64,000 nucleotides of DNA, taken from Planosporangium thailandense (GTDB taxonomy: Bacteria > Actinomycetota > Actinomycetes > Mycobacteriales > Micromonosporaceae). Below the pieces are notes generated by a model that was not told the origin of the DNA, did not search any database, and saw only the letters and a list, made by a program, of their open reading frames with translations. The stretch is from NCBI RefSeq assembly GCF_011947195.1, contig NZ_JAATVY010000002.1, positions 372,001-436,000 on the forward strand, written 5' to 3'. The translations under genes and the position numbers were made by a program. Positions 23,477-32,353 of the stretch are shown here, piece after piece (position 1 is the first letter of the stretch; the number at the start of each line of letters is the position of its first letter).

Positions 23477-23757
23477 GCGGCCGATACCTCGTCCGGGTTG
23501 TCATCGGGGTCGATCAGGTCGCGCATCTCCCCCCCACCGCTGCGCAGCTCCTCGACAGCTTCGTTCAGTCGACGCGCGTTGGCTGGGCTGGCCATGAGGT
23601 ACGCCGTCTCTTTCAGCGATTCGTACTCGCGTAGCGAGATGATGACCGCGGCCTCACGGCCGGAACGGGTGACCACGACTTCCTCGGCATCGTCCACGAC
23701 GTGGTCGAGCATCTTGGCCAGGTTCTGCCGGACCTCTGAGTACGTGACCGTTCGCAT
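23473..23757 (-). CDS. yefM: YefM-family antitoxin (Phd/YefM type)
   Basis: Predicted 94 aa from ATG 23757 after GGGAGG; an upstream in-frame start at 23793 would run through the operator. The N-terminal DNA-binding part is MRTVTYSEVRQNLAKMLD followed by EEVVVTRSGREAAVIIS. The acidic C-terminal tail (MRDLIDPDDNPDEVSAA) wraps and neutralises the toxin in the family. It autoregulates the operon together with YoeB. Confidence 0.93.
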   Translation of the reverse strand: MRTVTYSEVRQNLAKMLDHVVDDAEEVVVTRSGREAAVIISLREYESLKETAYLMASPANARRLNEAVEELRSGGGEMRDLIDPDDNPDEVSAA

Positions 23758-23775
23758 GATGCCTCCCGAGCTGAC

Positions 23776-23793
23776 GTACAAGAAATTGTACAA
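23776..23793. promoter_or_regulatory. yefM-yoeB operator
   Basis: GTACAA-GAAA-TTGTAC is a perfect inverted repeat (23776-23791), and TGTACA at 23787-23792 matches the core known for the E. coli yefM-yoeB operator. TACAAT read on the minus strand here is a possible -10, so the operator would cover the promoter. Confidence 0.7.
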
Positions 23794-24699
23794 TAGGAAC
23801 CTGGTTGCATGCCAGGTTGGGTTTGCGGTGACAGGTTCGGGTCGCTACCTCGTCGTCGGGCGGTCGATCAGACGCCCGAGCTACGCAGACGCAGCGCGAT
23901 CGGCCGCCCGGCGACGGTCGCCGGTTGGTTCGCATGGTGATGCCTCCGGCCCACCCTGGTCAGTGGTCTGGCGTCTGACCTTCACGGTAGATCGTGGAGT
24001 CACGTGTGCGGCCAAATGCGCTGCCGTGGCGCCATATCGGGCGCGTCGAAGCCGCGCAAGCGGCAACGTGGCGAGATCGAGGCCTTGCCGAGCGGGTCAC
24101 TGTGGGTGAGCGTCGCCCAGTTCATGACCGGAACTTCGAAGTGCTCGACGTTGGCGAGGCGATGCTTGACCCCTACGAGGGATACATACGGAACCATGTC
24201 CGCAGTCGCGATCAGGAGGAACTCGCCCGCGCCGAGGGTTCGCGACATCTGCGGGTCGACCTTGAACGCGTGCTGCCGTCGGGCCACATCCTGGCGCTTG
24301 ATCCGGTTGTCGGTGTCGTAGTCTGCGCAGCCCTCGGTGACCCGCTCGGTCCCGGCCGGCTTCGCCACAGTTTCGCTGCCGACGGTTGAGCAGGTGACCG
24401 AGGTACTCGAGTCGGCGCGGGTAGCAGGTGCGCTGCCCGCCGGGCATGCCGAGGACACCGAAGAGACGCACGGTGATGTCCCGGCTACGCCGATGGGACG
24501 TGCGCCGCGTCTGAACCTTTCCGGCAGTAAAAGGAGTGCGAGCCGGAGACGATTGTGCCCCCGTTGGCTAGCACTAATCAGCTGTTAACAGGCTTGTGAG
24601 ATTGATTGGCCTGAGATAAAAATGCGCACGCACTGTCCTTGATCAGCTGTGCGTATTTCCGCCGGCCCGGCCGGCTCGTCCGGGTTATTGAGGAACAAT
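23794..24699. other. Region without a confident gene; possible decayed coding DNA
   Basis: Open frames overlap on both strands around 24000-24460. On the minus strand a stretch reading GAGEFLLIATADMVPYVSL, then VEHFEVPVMNWATLTH, looks protein-like but has no convincing start, ribosome site or recognised family. It may be the remnant of a mobile-element gene. Near the right end, TTGTGA (24594-24599) and TAAAAA (24617-24622) with 17-bp spacing are a plausible promoter for the next gene. Confidence 0.4.
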
Positions 24700-27261
24700 A
24701 TGCGCAAACATCCCATCACCGGTCCCGCTGTCGTCGTGTTGGCCGCGAGCGCGGCCCTGGTCGCCGGCGCTGGTCCGGCCGTTGCTGACGCGTCGGCCCC
24801 GCTGTACGTCAACAACAGCATCGGGTCCAACTGCTCCAACAGTGGCGCCGGCACGCAGGCCCGGCCGTACTGCACGATCTCGGCTGCGATTGCGGCGGTA
24901 CAGCCGGGGCAGACGATCAATATCACCAGCGGTACGACATACGACGAGCACGTGACGATAAACAAGTCGGGCACGGCCGGAAATCCGATCGCGCTGAGCG
25001 GTGGTTTGCTGTCCGGCGCGAACGCGGGTATCACCATCGACGGCCAGCACGACATCTCGATCGTCAATGTCGCCGTCAGTAATCCGCAGAACGGTCCCGG
25101 CGTCGCTGTCAGCAACTCGTCGAGAATCACGCTGCAGGGTATCGACGTGAATGCCTCGTTCAGCGGCCCTCCGATCGTGGGTGTTCAGCTGACCGCTGTC
25201 ACCAACTCGTCGCTCATTAATGTCGGTTCCAGCGGCGTGAGCGTGTCGACCGGGATCGCGCTGGACGCGGCTACGACGGGTGTGCTGGTCAAGACCGGAT
25301 TCGCCGTCGCCAGCCAGACGGGCATCGACGTCGCCGGTTCCAACAACAGGATCATCGACAGCTCGGTCCAGGGTGGCGCCACTGGCGGGATCGTCCTCGA
25401 ACCGGGCGCGGCCAACAACGTCGTCGCCGACAACATGGTTCATCACGGCCGGGGTACAGGGATCCGCAACACTGGCGCTACCGGCACCGCAATCACCAAC
25501 AACACGGTAAGCAACAACTGTGGTACCGGTATCCGGGTGGACGGGGCCTCGTCCGGGGTGTCGGTGCAGAACAACCTCAGTAGTGAGAACCCGGCCGGCT
25601 GGTGCGGCGCGCAGTCGACGGATGTGGTTGAGATCGGCGTGTATGACGCCGCGGTGAGCCACACCGTCGTCAACTACAACACCGTATACGTGGGGACTCA
25701 GGGCAACTACCAGCCCTACGCATGGGGCACCCCGATGGGGCTGGCCGCCTTCCGGACGGCCTCCCACCAGGCCGTACGTGACATTCAGGCCACCCTCCCG
25801 ACCGGCGACACCAACGACAACGCGAACTCGGCCGCGCCCGGGTTCCAGCCGACCGACATTCACGGCCACGTCTACGCCGACGGTCCGGCGCCAAACACCG
25901 GCGCTGGCCCGATCAGTTATGCCGACCGGGGTGCCGAAGAGTATCTCTGGCCGCCGACGGCTCGACTCGCCGTCACGGTCGACCGGAAGACGAGCACCGC
26001 CACGGCCGACGCGTCGGCCTCGACAGTGTCGACACCGACCGCCTCGTACGCCTTTGATTTCGGCGACGGCAGCAAGGTCACCCAGTCGACGCCGATCGCG
26101 ACACACCAGTATGCGAAGGCGGGCCCCTACGTCGTTTCGGTCACCGTTACCGACGGCAATGGGCAGATCGGCACCGAAAACACGCATGGGCCGTTCTGCA
26201 TGCCTGCCCGGGTCCCGTCGACCCCAGGCGCGTCGCAGCTCAAAGCCGACTTCGACGGCGACCGCCGGGACGACGTAGCGCTGTTCTACGACTACGGGGG
26301 CGGTCACGTCGCGCTGTTCACCCTGACTTCACAGGGCTGCGACGAGGGGTTCGACCCGGCATTGCGGCGCTGGGACGCTCCGCATTGGGGTGGCGGCACC
26401 AAGTTCGTGACGACCGGCGACTTCAACGGCGACGGCAAGTCCGACGTAGCGCTGTTCTACGACTACGGCAACGGCCACGTCGCGGTGTTCACCCTGACCG
26501 CGCACGCCAACGGCGACGGCGGCTTCTCCGGGCCGGTTCTGCGCACCGACCTGCCGTACTTGGGTGGCGGCACCAAGTTCATGACCGCCGGGGACTTCAA
26601 CGGCGACGGCAAGGCTGACCTGGGGCTGTTTTATGACTACGGCGACGGTCACGTCGCGCTGTTCACGTTGCTGGCCAGCGGTGGCGGCGGCTTCGCCGGC
26701 CCCACTCTTCGTGTGAACTACCCGCATTGGGGTGGCGGCACCAAGTTCATGACCGCCGGGGACTTTAACGGCGACGGCAAGGCCGACCTGGGGCTGTTTT
26801 ACGACTACGGCGACGGTCACGTCGCGCTGTTCACGTTGCTGGCCAGCGGTGGCGGCGGCTTCACCGCGCCCACCCTCGGCTGGAACGCCCCCCACTGGGG
26901 TAGTGGCACCAGGCTCATCACCACTGGCAATTTCAACGGCGACGGCAAGGCCGACATCGCGCTGTTCTACGACTACGGCAGTCACGTCTCGCTGTTCACC
27001 CTCGCCGCCACCACCGGAAACGGCAGCTTCGGTGGGCTGACCCGGGTCTGGGACGATTACACGAAGTGGGGCCACGTGATCCGATTCCTGTTCGCCGGTA
27101 GCTTCACGGGCGTCGGCAGGGACACCATCGGCCTGTTCCTGGACTCCGGGGGCGAGGTAGACCTCGACACCATGACGCCGGTCGCCGGGAACGGCTACGA
27201 CCCACCCAACTATCGGTGGTACGCGCTGCACTGGGGTACCGGAACCCGGGCGGTGCTCTGA
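24700..27261 (+). CDS. Secreted parallel beta-helix/PKD/FG-GAP repeat protein
   Basis: Predicted 853 aa from ATG 24700 after GAGGAA. Residues 1 to about 31 are a Sec signal peptide ending AVADA. Residues about 35-350 are a right-handed beta-helix of pectate-lyase-like type (TGIDVAGSNNRIIDSSVQGG, NNVVADNMVHHG). A PKD-like domain spans about 420-500 (YAFDFGDGSKV, YVVSVTVTDGNG). From about 515 to the end are FG-GAP/VCBS repeats with Ca-binding loops DFNGDGKADLGLF. Two adjacent repeats (26563-26730 and 26731-26898) are nearly identical in DNA. Likely an extracellular carbohydrate-binding or polysaccharide-acting protein; no catalytic residues could be assigned. Confidence 0.85.
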   Translation: MRKHPITGPAVVVLAASAALVAGAGPAVADASAPLYVNNSIGSNCSNSGAGTQARPYCTISAAIAAVQPGQTINITSGTTYDEHVTINKSGTAGNPIALSGGLLSGANAGITIDGQHDISIVNVAVSNPQNGPGVAVSNSSRITLQGIDVNASFSGPPIVGVQLTAVTNSSLINVGSSGVSVSTGIALDAATTGVLVKTGFAVASQTGIDVAGSNNRIIDSSVQGGATGGIVLEPGAANNVVADNMVHHGRGTGIRNTGATGTAITNNTVSNNCGTGIRVDGASSGVSVQNNLSSENPAGWCGAQSTDVVEIGVYDAAVSHTVVNYNTVYVGTQGNYQPYAWGTPMGLAAFRTASHQAVRDIQATLPTGDTNDNANSAAPGFQPTDIHGHVYADGPAPNTGAGPISYADRGAEEYLWPPTARLAVTVDRKTSTATADASASTVSTPTASYAFDFGDGSKVTQSTPIATHQYAKAGPYVVSVTVTDGNGQIGTENTHGPFCMPARVPSTPGASQLKADFDGDRRDDVALFYDYGGGHVALFTLTSQGCDEGFDPALRRWDAPHWGGGTKFVTTGDFNGDGKSDVALFYDYGNGHVAVFTLTAHANGDGGFSGPVLRTDLPYLGGGTKFMTAGDFNGDGKADLGLFYDYGDGHVALFTLLASGGGGFAGPTLRVNYPHWGGGTKFMTAGDFNGDGKADLGLFYDYGDGHVALFTLLASGGGGFTAPTLGWNAPHWGSGTRLITTGNFNGDGKADIALFYDYGSHVSLFTLAATTGNGSFGGLTRVWDDYTKWGHVIRFLFAGSFTGVGRDTIGLFLDSGGEVDLDTMTPVAGNGYDPPNYRWYALHWGTGTRAVL

Positions 27262-27288
27262 CCGCACCGAGGAACGCGCCTGAGCGCC

Positions 27289-27319
27289 GGGTGGCAGCGG
27301 CTCCGGCCGCTGCCCACCG
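27289..27319 (+). terminator. Hairpin terminator after the beta-helix gene
   Basis: GGTGGCAGCGGC pairs with GCCGCTGCCCACC around a TCCG loop, 12 bp with a single bulged C, 28 nt past the stop. No T-tract, as is common in high-GC actinobacteria. Confidence 0.65.
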
Positions 27320-27381
27320 CGTCTGCGACCAGTAGCTGACCCGTCCAGGCAAGATCTTGGTACCCGGGCCATCACTCCGAG

Positions 27382-27395
27382 TAGCCTTCATGTAG
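27382..27395 (+). promoter_or_regulatory. -10-like TAGCCT, probable leaderless start
   Basis: TAGCCT (27382-27387) is followed after 7 nt by the GTG start at 27395; no ribosome site is present. Confidence 0.5.
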
Positions 27396-28213
27396 TGGGG
27401 GACTCCGACCTCCGGCCTTCGGGTCTGGAGCGGGACGGGCACGTGTTGCTGTTGCACGGCTCGGAGCCTGAGCGGGTGTCGAGCCTGGTGACGTGGATAT
27501 CTCGCGGCCTGAACCGCGGTGACAAGGTCATCTACGCCGACGCGCCGCGTCCGGCGGGCGGATCGCTGCTCGACAGCTCCGACCGGCAGGGAACCGAATT
27601 CGCCGCGGCCCTGGCCGAAGGCCGGCTGGCGGCACTGCCGTTGGTACGGTTCTACCCCCAGGGTGACCAGGAAGCGATCGTCGACCAGGCGTTGGCCGAG
27701 GGGTTCCGGTCGGTACGGCTCGCGGCGGAAGCCAGCGCCGCGTTCGACACGCAGTCGATGTCTGATCACATGGACATCGAGCAGTTGATCGACCGTCTGT
27801 GCCGGACCCGGCCGGTATCCGCACTGTGTGAGTACGCGACCTCCGCGACCGAAGGAACGGTACTGCGCGAGCTCGTCGCGGGGCACCGGTACGAACTGCG
27901 GAGCGCCGCCTTCCACCTGGCCACCGGCCCGGGCGGTCTGGTCCTTCGCGGTGAGATCGACCGCGCGAACGCCGACGTGCTCGCCACCGTCCTCGACGTC
28001 GCGGTCGCGGACGGCAAAGGCGTGGTGCGGCTGGATCTGGCGGCGTTGGAGTTCATGGACGTGGCGGCCTGCCGGCAGTTGGTGTACGCCAGCCAGGACT
28101 TCCGGCAAGCGGGCGGGCACGTCGTTCTTGCGACACCACAGCCTACGGTCGCCTGGACGCTGCGGCTGCTGGCCGTCGATCAGTTCGCCGGCATCGACCT
28201 GGTCGGAGGGTGA
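27395..28213 (+). CDS. MEDS-STAS domain protein, anti-sigma antagonist-like
   Basis: Predicted 272 aa. Residues about 15-155 are a MEDS sensory domain (HVLLLHGSEPERVSSLVTWI, DKVIYADAPRP, MDIEQLIDRLCRTRPVSALC). Residues about 165-265 are a STAS domain (LVLRGEIDRANADVLATVLD, LDLAALEFMDVAACRQLV). The usual phosphoacceptor Ser/Thr position reads DVAAC, so phosphorylation may be lost or shifted. It sits 3 nt before a MEDS-kinase gene. Together they look like a partner-switch module in which both proteins sense the same kind of signal (inference). Confidence 0.85.
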   Translation: MGDSDLRPSGLERDGHVLLLHGSEPERVSSLVTWISRGLNRGDKVIYADAPRPAGGSLLDSSDRQGTEFAAALAEGRLAALPLVRFYPQGDQEAIVDQALAEGFRSVRLAAEASAAFDTQSMSDHMDIEQLIDRLCRTRPVSALCEYATSATEGTVLRELVAGHRYELRSAAFHLATGPGGLVLRGEIDRANADVLATVLDVAVADGKGVVRLDLAALEFMDVAACRQLVYASQDFRQAGGHVVLATPQPTVAWTLRLLAVDQFAGIDLVGG

Positions 28214-28216
28214 GCG

Positions 28217-29182
28217 GTGACCGTCCCGACCCCCGCCGGCTACCTCCATCAGCTGCTGCTCTTCACGTCGCCGGACGACCTGTTCACCGCTGCGATGCCG
28301 GGTCTGCGTCAGGGATTGGACGCCGGCAACGCGGTGATCCTGGCCTGTCGGGACGCGGACAACGCGTTGCTGGCCGACGCGCTCGGTCCGCACCCGCGCC
28401 TCGCCTGCGTCAGCCCGGACGGCATCTACACCCGGGCAGCGGCCGCCGCCGAGGCCTATCGTCGGATGGTCGATCAGCGGATCACCGCCGGCGCCCGGCG
28501 GGTCCGTGTGGTGGGCGAGCCGGACTTCGGCGCGGACGTGGACAGCGCGGCGGAGTGCAGCCGGTTCGAGGCGATCTGCAACGCGACGCTGGCCAGGTGC
28601 CCGCTGACGAGCACGTGCGCCTACGACGTCGGCGCGCTGCCCGAACGGGTTGCCGCGGACCTGACCGCCGTCCATCCGTTCGTACTCACACCGACCGGTC
28701 CCGTTCCCAACGGACGGTACGTCGATCCCGCGACGTTCCTGCGCCGGTCGGAAGCCGGTCCGCACCCGGTGGAGCGGACCAGTCCGACGGCCGAGTTCGG
28801 GGCGGTGACCGGTCTGCACCAGCTGGCCGCCCTGCGCGACCAGCTACGCGCCGTCCTTCGCGGACAGGCCGTGCGGCCTCGGATCGTGACGGACATCGTG
28901 GCCGCGGTCCAGGAACTGGTCGTCAATGGTCTCCTGCACGGCAGACCGCCGGTCCGGGTACGGCTCTGGGCCCCATCTGGGCAGCTGGTGTGCACCGTCA
29001 CCGACGCGGGTTCCGGCTTCGACGATCCGCTCGCCGGATACGTACGGGCGGCCGACGGCGATCCCTTCGGTCCGGGGGTCGGACTGTGGCTGGTGCGGCA
29101 ACTGTGCGACCGGATCGAGATGGAGAAAAGCGTGTCCGGCTTCACGGTACGGCTGTCCACCTCGACGCGGGCCGCCGACTGA
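28217..29182 (+). CDS. MEDS-HATPase protein, anti-sigma factor/serine kinase-like
   Basis: Predicted 321 aa from GTG 28217 after GGAGGG. The N-terminal about 160 residues are a MEDS domain (LLLFTSPDDLFTAAMPGLRQ, CPLTSTCAYDVGALP). The C-terminus (about 215-318) is an RsbW/SpoIIAB-type GHKL ATPase: ELVVNGLLHG (N box), DAGSGFDDP (G1) and GVGLWLVRQLCDRI (G2). Such kinases bind sigma factors or phosphorylate STAS partners. No sigma factor is linked here, so the target is unknown. Confidence 0.85.
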   Translation: MTVPTPAGYLHQLLLFTSPDDLFTAAMPGLRQGLDAGNAVILACRDADNALLADALGPHPRLACVSPDGIYTRAAAAAEAYRRMVDQRITAGARRVRVVGEPDFGADVDSAAECSRFEAICNATLARCPLTSTCAYDVGALPERVAADLTAVHPFVLTPTGPVPNGRYVDPATFLRRSEAGPHPVERTSPTAEFGAVTGLHQLAALRDQLRAVLRGQAVRPRIVTDIVAAVQELVVNGLLHGRPPVRVRLWAPSGQLVCTVTDAGSGFDDPLAGYVRAADGDPFGPGVGLWLVRQLCDRIEMEKSVSGFTVRLSTSTRAAD

Positions 29183-29248
29183 TCCGGCCGTCCACGGCGC
29201 GCGGCAAGGGCGAACCGCTGTGCGGCGAGGGCACACGACCGGTGCCGT

Positions 29249-29283
29249 GCTGGCGGGGCCGGCCTGTCGCCTGCCCCGCCAGC
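29249..29283. terminator. Bidirectional terminator hairpin
   Basis: GCTGGCGGGGC (29249-29259) and GCCCCGCCAGC (29273-29283) form a perfect 11-bp stem with a 13-nt loop. It lies between convergent stops at 29182 and 29290. Confidence 0.75.
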
Positions 29284-29289
29284 CGACGC

Positions 29290-32187
29290 TCACCGTGCGT
29301 TGGAAACGTAGAAGGTGTAGCTCGTGGAGTCCGTTGCGGATCCGTCCGCCGTATGACCGGTCACGACCATGGTGTGCTGTTCGAAGTCGCCCGCCGGCGT
29401 ATAGGTCACTGACGCCCGTCCTTGCGAGTCCGCCGGCACGGTGGTCGTGGCGCCGTCATCCACCCGGTAATCGAACGACACGATCCCGGGGGTGCCGCCG
29501 CTGAATTCGAACGTCCCTTGGACCCCGGCGCCGCCGGACCAGGTGCCCTCCGGGTACTGGGCGGACACCACATGCGGCGCGGTGCCGACCAGGAACCGGT
29601 ACTCCGTCACCGGTGACAGGTCACCGGAGGCCGTCAGGCTCTGTACGTAGAGGGTGTTGAGTCCGTTCCGGTCGAGAGTGACCGCAATCCAGGTGTCGGT
29701 GCCGTCCGTGGACGCCGGCAGCGTCTGCTCCGGCCCGTCGTTGAGGTGGTACCGGTACTCGACGACCTGGCCGAACAACTGTGTGTTGAACGTGAAGAAG
29801 GCCGACGTGCCGATGCCGCCCTGGGCCACGTACTCGCCGTAGCTGCTGTAGACGCTGACCTTGTCGTCCCGGACGTCGACGTACTGGATCCGGGTCTCCG
29901 AGGTGGACCCGTCGCCCCCGACGCTCGTGACCTGGACGTCGATGGCGCCCCACGAGCCCGGCGTGTACGTCACCGTCGCCGTGCCGTCGGGACCGGCCGC
30001 GACGGTCTGCTCATCGGATCCGTAGATCGAGTAGCGGTACTCCCGCACGCCGGGAAGCCCGGGTGAGAACGTGAAGGTCATCGGCTTGCCGACGATGCCG
30101 CTGCTGCCGGGTGGCGACCAGGTGACCACCGGTCCGGAGAAGATGTTGAAGGTGTACGTCGTCTCGGGTGACCTGGTGCCGTCGGACAGCAGCGCCTGGA
30201 ACACCACGGTGTTGTCGCCAGCGTGCTGCGGGGTCACCGTCGCGACGGTGAACCAGTTGCCGTTGCTGGAGACCGTCTGCTCGTCGCCGCCGTTGAGCCG
30301 GTACGCGAACCCCGTCAGGTTGGGTAGCTCGCTCTGCATCTGGATCTCCAGCGGCACCCCGACACCGTCCGTGCGGGGCCAGTAGGCGAGTGTGGGGGCG
30401 TATGCGGTCGGATGCGGGTCGATGACGTGGAACTGGTAGACGGTGGGTACCGACAACGAACCGTCGGACCGTACCGATTGGACCTGGAGCAGGTACCAGC
30501 TGCCGACCGTGGCGGTCCAGTGCAGGACCGCCGAACCGTCCGCGGCGGCGTCGATGCGCTGCTGGCCGTCACCGAAGTCGTAGACGTAGGCCACCACACC
30601 GGCGGCGCGCGGCTTGAACGTGAACGTGCCGGCCCGGGGGGCGATCACGTCCTGGTCGAGGGTGAAATCCGGGGAGTCGACCTGTGGCGCGTCGCTGACG
30701 TAGACGTACATCGTGTCGACGCCGATCATCTTCTGGCCGGCGTAGCTGCGCGTGACGACGGCGATGGAACCGGCGGTCTGGAAGGTGATGTCGCTGCTGC
30801 CGGTGCCGTTGACCGCGGGGAACTTCACCTCGGCAGCTCCGTCGAGCTGGTAGCTGAACGCGGTGACGCCGGAAACGGGCGACGACAACGTGATCCGGCT
30901 CGGCAGTCCTATGCCGGCCACGTCGACCGACCCCCAGGGCGCCGTGTAGCGCACGACGAACTGGTAGTGGGTGGTGGGTCCTCGGTTGCCGGCGGCGTCG
31001 ACCGGGGTGACGTCGAGCCAGTCGTAGCCGGCGTGGGGCGGGGTGTACTCGAGGACACCGGACCCGCCGGGCCGCTGAGCCGGCACGTTGCCGTAGAAGC
31101 CCCAGAAGTCCTGGTAGACGAAGGCGACGGTGTCCCGGTCACCCTGGGCATCGAAGCGGAATTTTCCTTTCACGCCCGGGCCGCCGGAGGCGACCGTCCC
31201 TTCGGGGTAGAGGCTTGAGGCCACGGTGGGCGCCTTGGTCGGAGCGGTACGGTCGATCGTCAGATAGCAGGGCTTGGCCCACGCCGACACATCCAGGCCG
31301 TCCTCGGCCCGCGCCGTCCAGAGCAGCACCGCGCCGTCCGGGTATCCACGGAGATCGGTCGAGGCGGTCGACGTACCGTCGAAGTACGTGCTGCCGGTGA
31401 ACTCCCTGCGCTGGTCCGGGTGGTCGGCGGGCCAGACGGCGAAGCGGGCCGTCGGGTAGCTGGGCTTGTCCACGTCGGCCACGTTCGCCTTGAAGACGGT
31501 CGAGTCGTTGCCGGTCGGATGCTTGGCCACGGTGCCGCAGGGCCGGTCCGGTCCGGTGAGGCCGAGCCCGCTCACGGTCGGCACGTGGTTGCCGTCCAGG
31601 CCCAGTCCGGGCCGCTGCACGGATCGGCCGAGCGCCGGGTCGGCCTCGCTGCCCCGTGCGATCCGCAGTTCGACCGTCAAGGACGTTTCATGCCGGGCCA
31701 GTGCCGCGTTGACGGCCGCCGCGAGGTCGGCGTAAAGGTAGCCGGGGCAGAACGCGCCGGCACCGCGTTGAAATCGCTGGATCAGGTCCAGTTCGGCCGG
31801 CTGGTTCTTCCACGTGGTGGTCTTCTTGATCGGATCGGTGCGCCACAGTTCGATCGGCGCGGTCGCGGCGCAGCTGTTGACGTTGGTCTCTCGCGTGTAC
31901 AGCGTGGCGGTGTGGACGACCTGGCCGCGTACCTTGCTGAGGTCGAAAGTGAAGTACGAACGGTAGGTGTGCGCCTTGTGATCGGTGCCGACCGTGGTGC
32001 CGAACGGAGCGTCGGCCGGCTGGTTGACGAACGACGTCTTCGGCGCTTGAGAGTCGACGTAGGCCCAGGTGGTAGGTCCGAGGCTGACGACGTCGGCGAA
32101 GGCCGGTGATGCCGTTGCGACCGCGGTCGCCGCCAGCGTGATCATGGTCGTGGCCCCGTACACCACTCTTCGTCTGGTGCTGTGCAT
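29290..32187 (-). CDS. Large secreted DNRLRE-domain protein with Ig-like repeats
   Basis: Predicted 965 aa from ATG 32187 with GGAGGAA upstream. Residues 1-31 are a signal peptide (ends ASPAFA). Residues about 38-180 are a DNRLRE-type beta domain (SYFTFDLSKVRGQVVHTATL, IELWRTDPIKKTTTWKNQPA). Then follow roughly seven to eight Ig/PKD-like units of about 95 residues, several with a YRYHLNDGPEQTLPA-type core. There is no LPXTG or membrane anchor, so it is likely released or bound to the wall non-covalently. Adhesion or polymer binding is plausible; no catalytic domain is visible. The promoter is in the 165-bp divergent gap with the CYTH-CHAD gene. Confidence 0.8.
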   Translation of the reverse strand: MHSTRRRVVYGATTMITLAATAVATASPAFADVVSLGPTTWAYVDSQAPKTSFVNQPADAPFGTTVGTDHKAHTYRSYFTFDLSKVRGQVVHTATLYTRETNVNSCAATAPIELWRTDPIKKTTTWKNQPAELDLIQRFQRGAGAFCPGYLYADLAAAVNAALARHETSLTVELRIARGSEADPALGRSVQRPGLGLDGNHVPTVSGLGLTGPDRPCGTVAKHPTGNDSTVFKANVADVDKPSYPTARFAVWPADHPDQRREFTGSTYFDGTSTASTDLRGYPDGAVLLWTARAEDGLDVSAWAKPCYLTIDRTAPTKAPTVASSLYPEGTVASGGPGVKGKFRFDAQGDRDTVAFVYQDFWGFYGNVPAQRPGGSGVLEYTPPHAGYDWLDVTPVDAAGNRGPTTHYQFVVRYTAPWGSVDVAGIGLPSRITLSSPVSGVTAFSYQLDGAAEVKFPAVNGTGSSDITFQTAGSIAVVTRSYAGQKMIGVDTMYVYVSDAPQVDSPDFTLDQDVIAPRAGTFTFKPRAAGVVAYVYDFGDGQQRIDAAADGSAVLHWTATVGSWYLLQVQSVRSDGSLSVPTVYQFHVIDPHPTAYAPTLAYWPRTDGVGVPLEIQMQSELPNLTGFAYRLNGGDEQTVSSNGNWFTVATVTPQHAGDNTVVFQALLSDGTRSPETTYTFNIFSGPVVTWSPPGSSGIVGKPMTFTFSPGLPGVREYRYSIYGSDEQTVAAGPDGTATVTYTPGSWGAIDVQVTSVGGDGSTSETRIQYVDVRDDKVSVYSSYGEYVAQGGIGTSAFFTFNTQLFGQVVEYRYHLNDGPEQTLPASTDGTDTWIAVTLDRNGLNTLYVQSLTASGDLSPVTEYRFLVGTAPHVVSAQYPEGTWSGGAGVQGTFEFSGGTPGIVSFDYRVDDGATTTVPADSQGRASVTYTPAGDFEQHTMVVTGHTADGSATDSTSYTFYVSNAR

Positions 32188-32340
32188 AGGGTTCCTCCGG
32201 GAGGCCTACGCGGAAGATCATCCGCGTGGCGCACAGCGTGCCATGGCGGCCCCCCGCGCGCCGCCCCGATCAAGTGACAATGATGAATCAGTGAGCGATA
32301 ACGACCTGGTATGTCCTGTTAGCGCCGACGAGTGCGCGGG

Positions 32341-32353
32341 TACGCTCAGCGCA
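32341..32353 (+). promoter_or_regulatory. -10-like TACGCT, probable leaderless start of the CYTH-CHAD gene
   Basis: TACGCT (32341-32346) lies exactly 6 nt before ATG 32353, and there is no ribosome site. Confidence 0.45.

Noticed and set aside
23994-24389. A plus-strand gene of 131 residues
   Set aside because: Opposes an equally long minus-strand frame, has no ribosome site and no recognised features.
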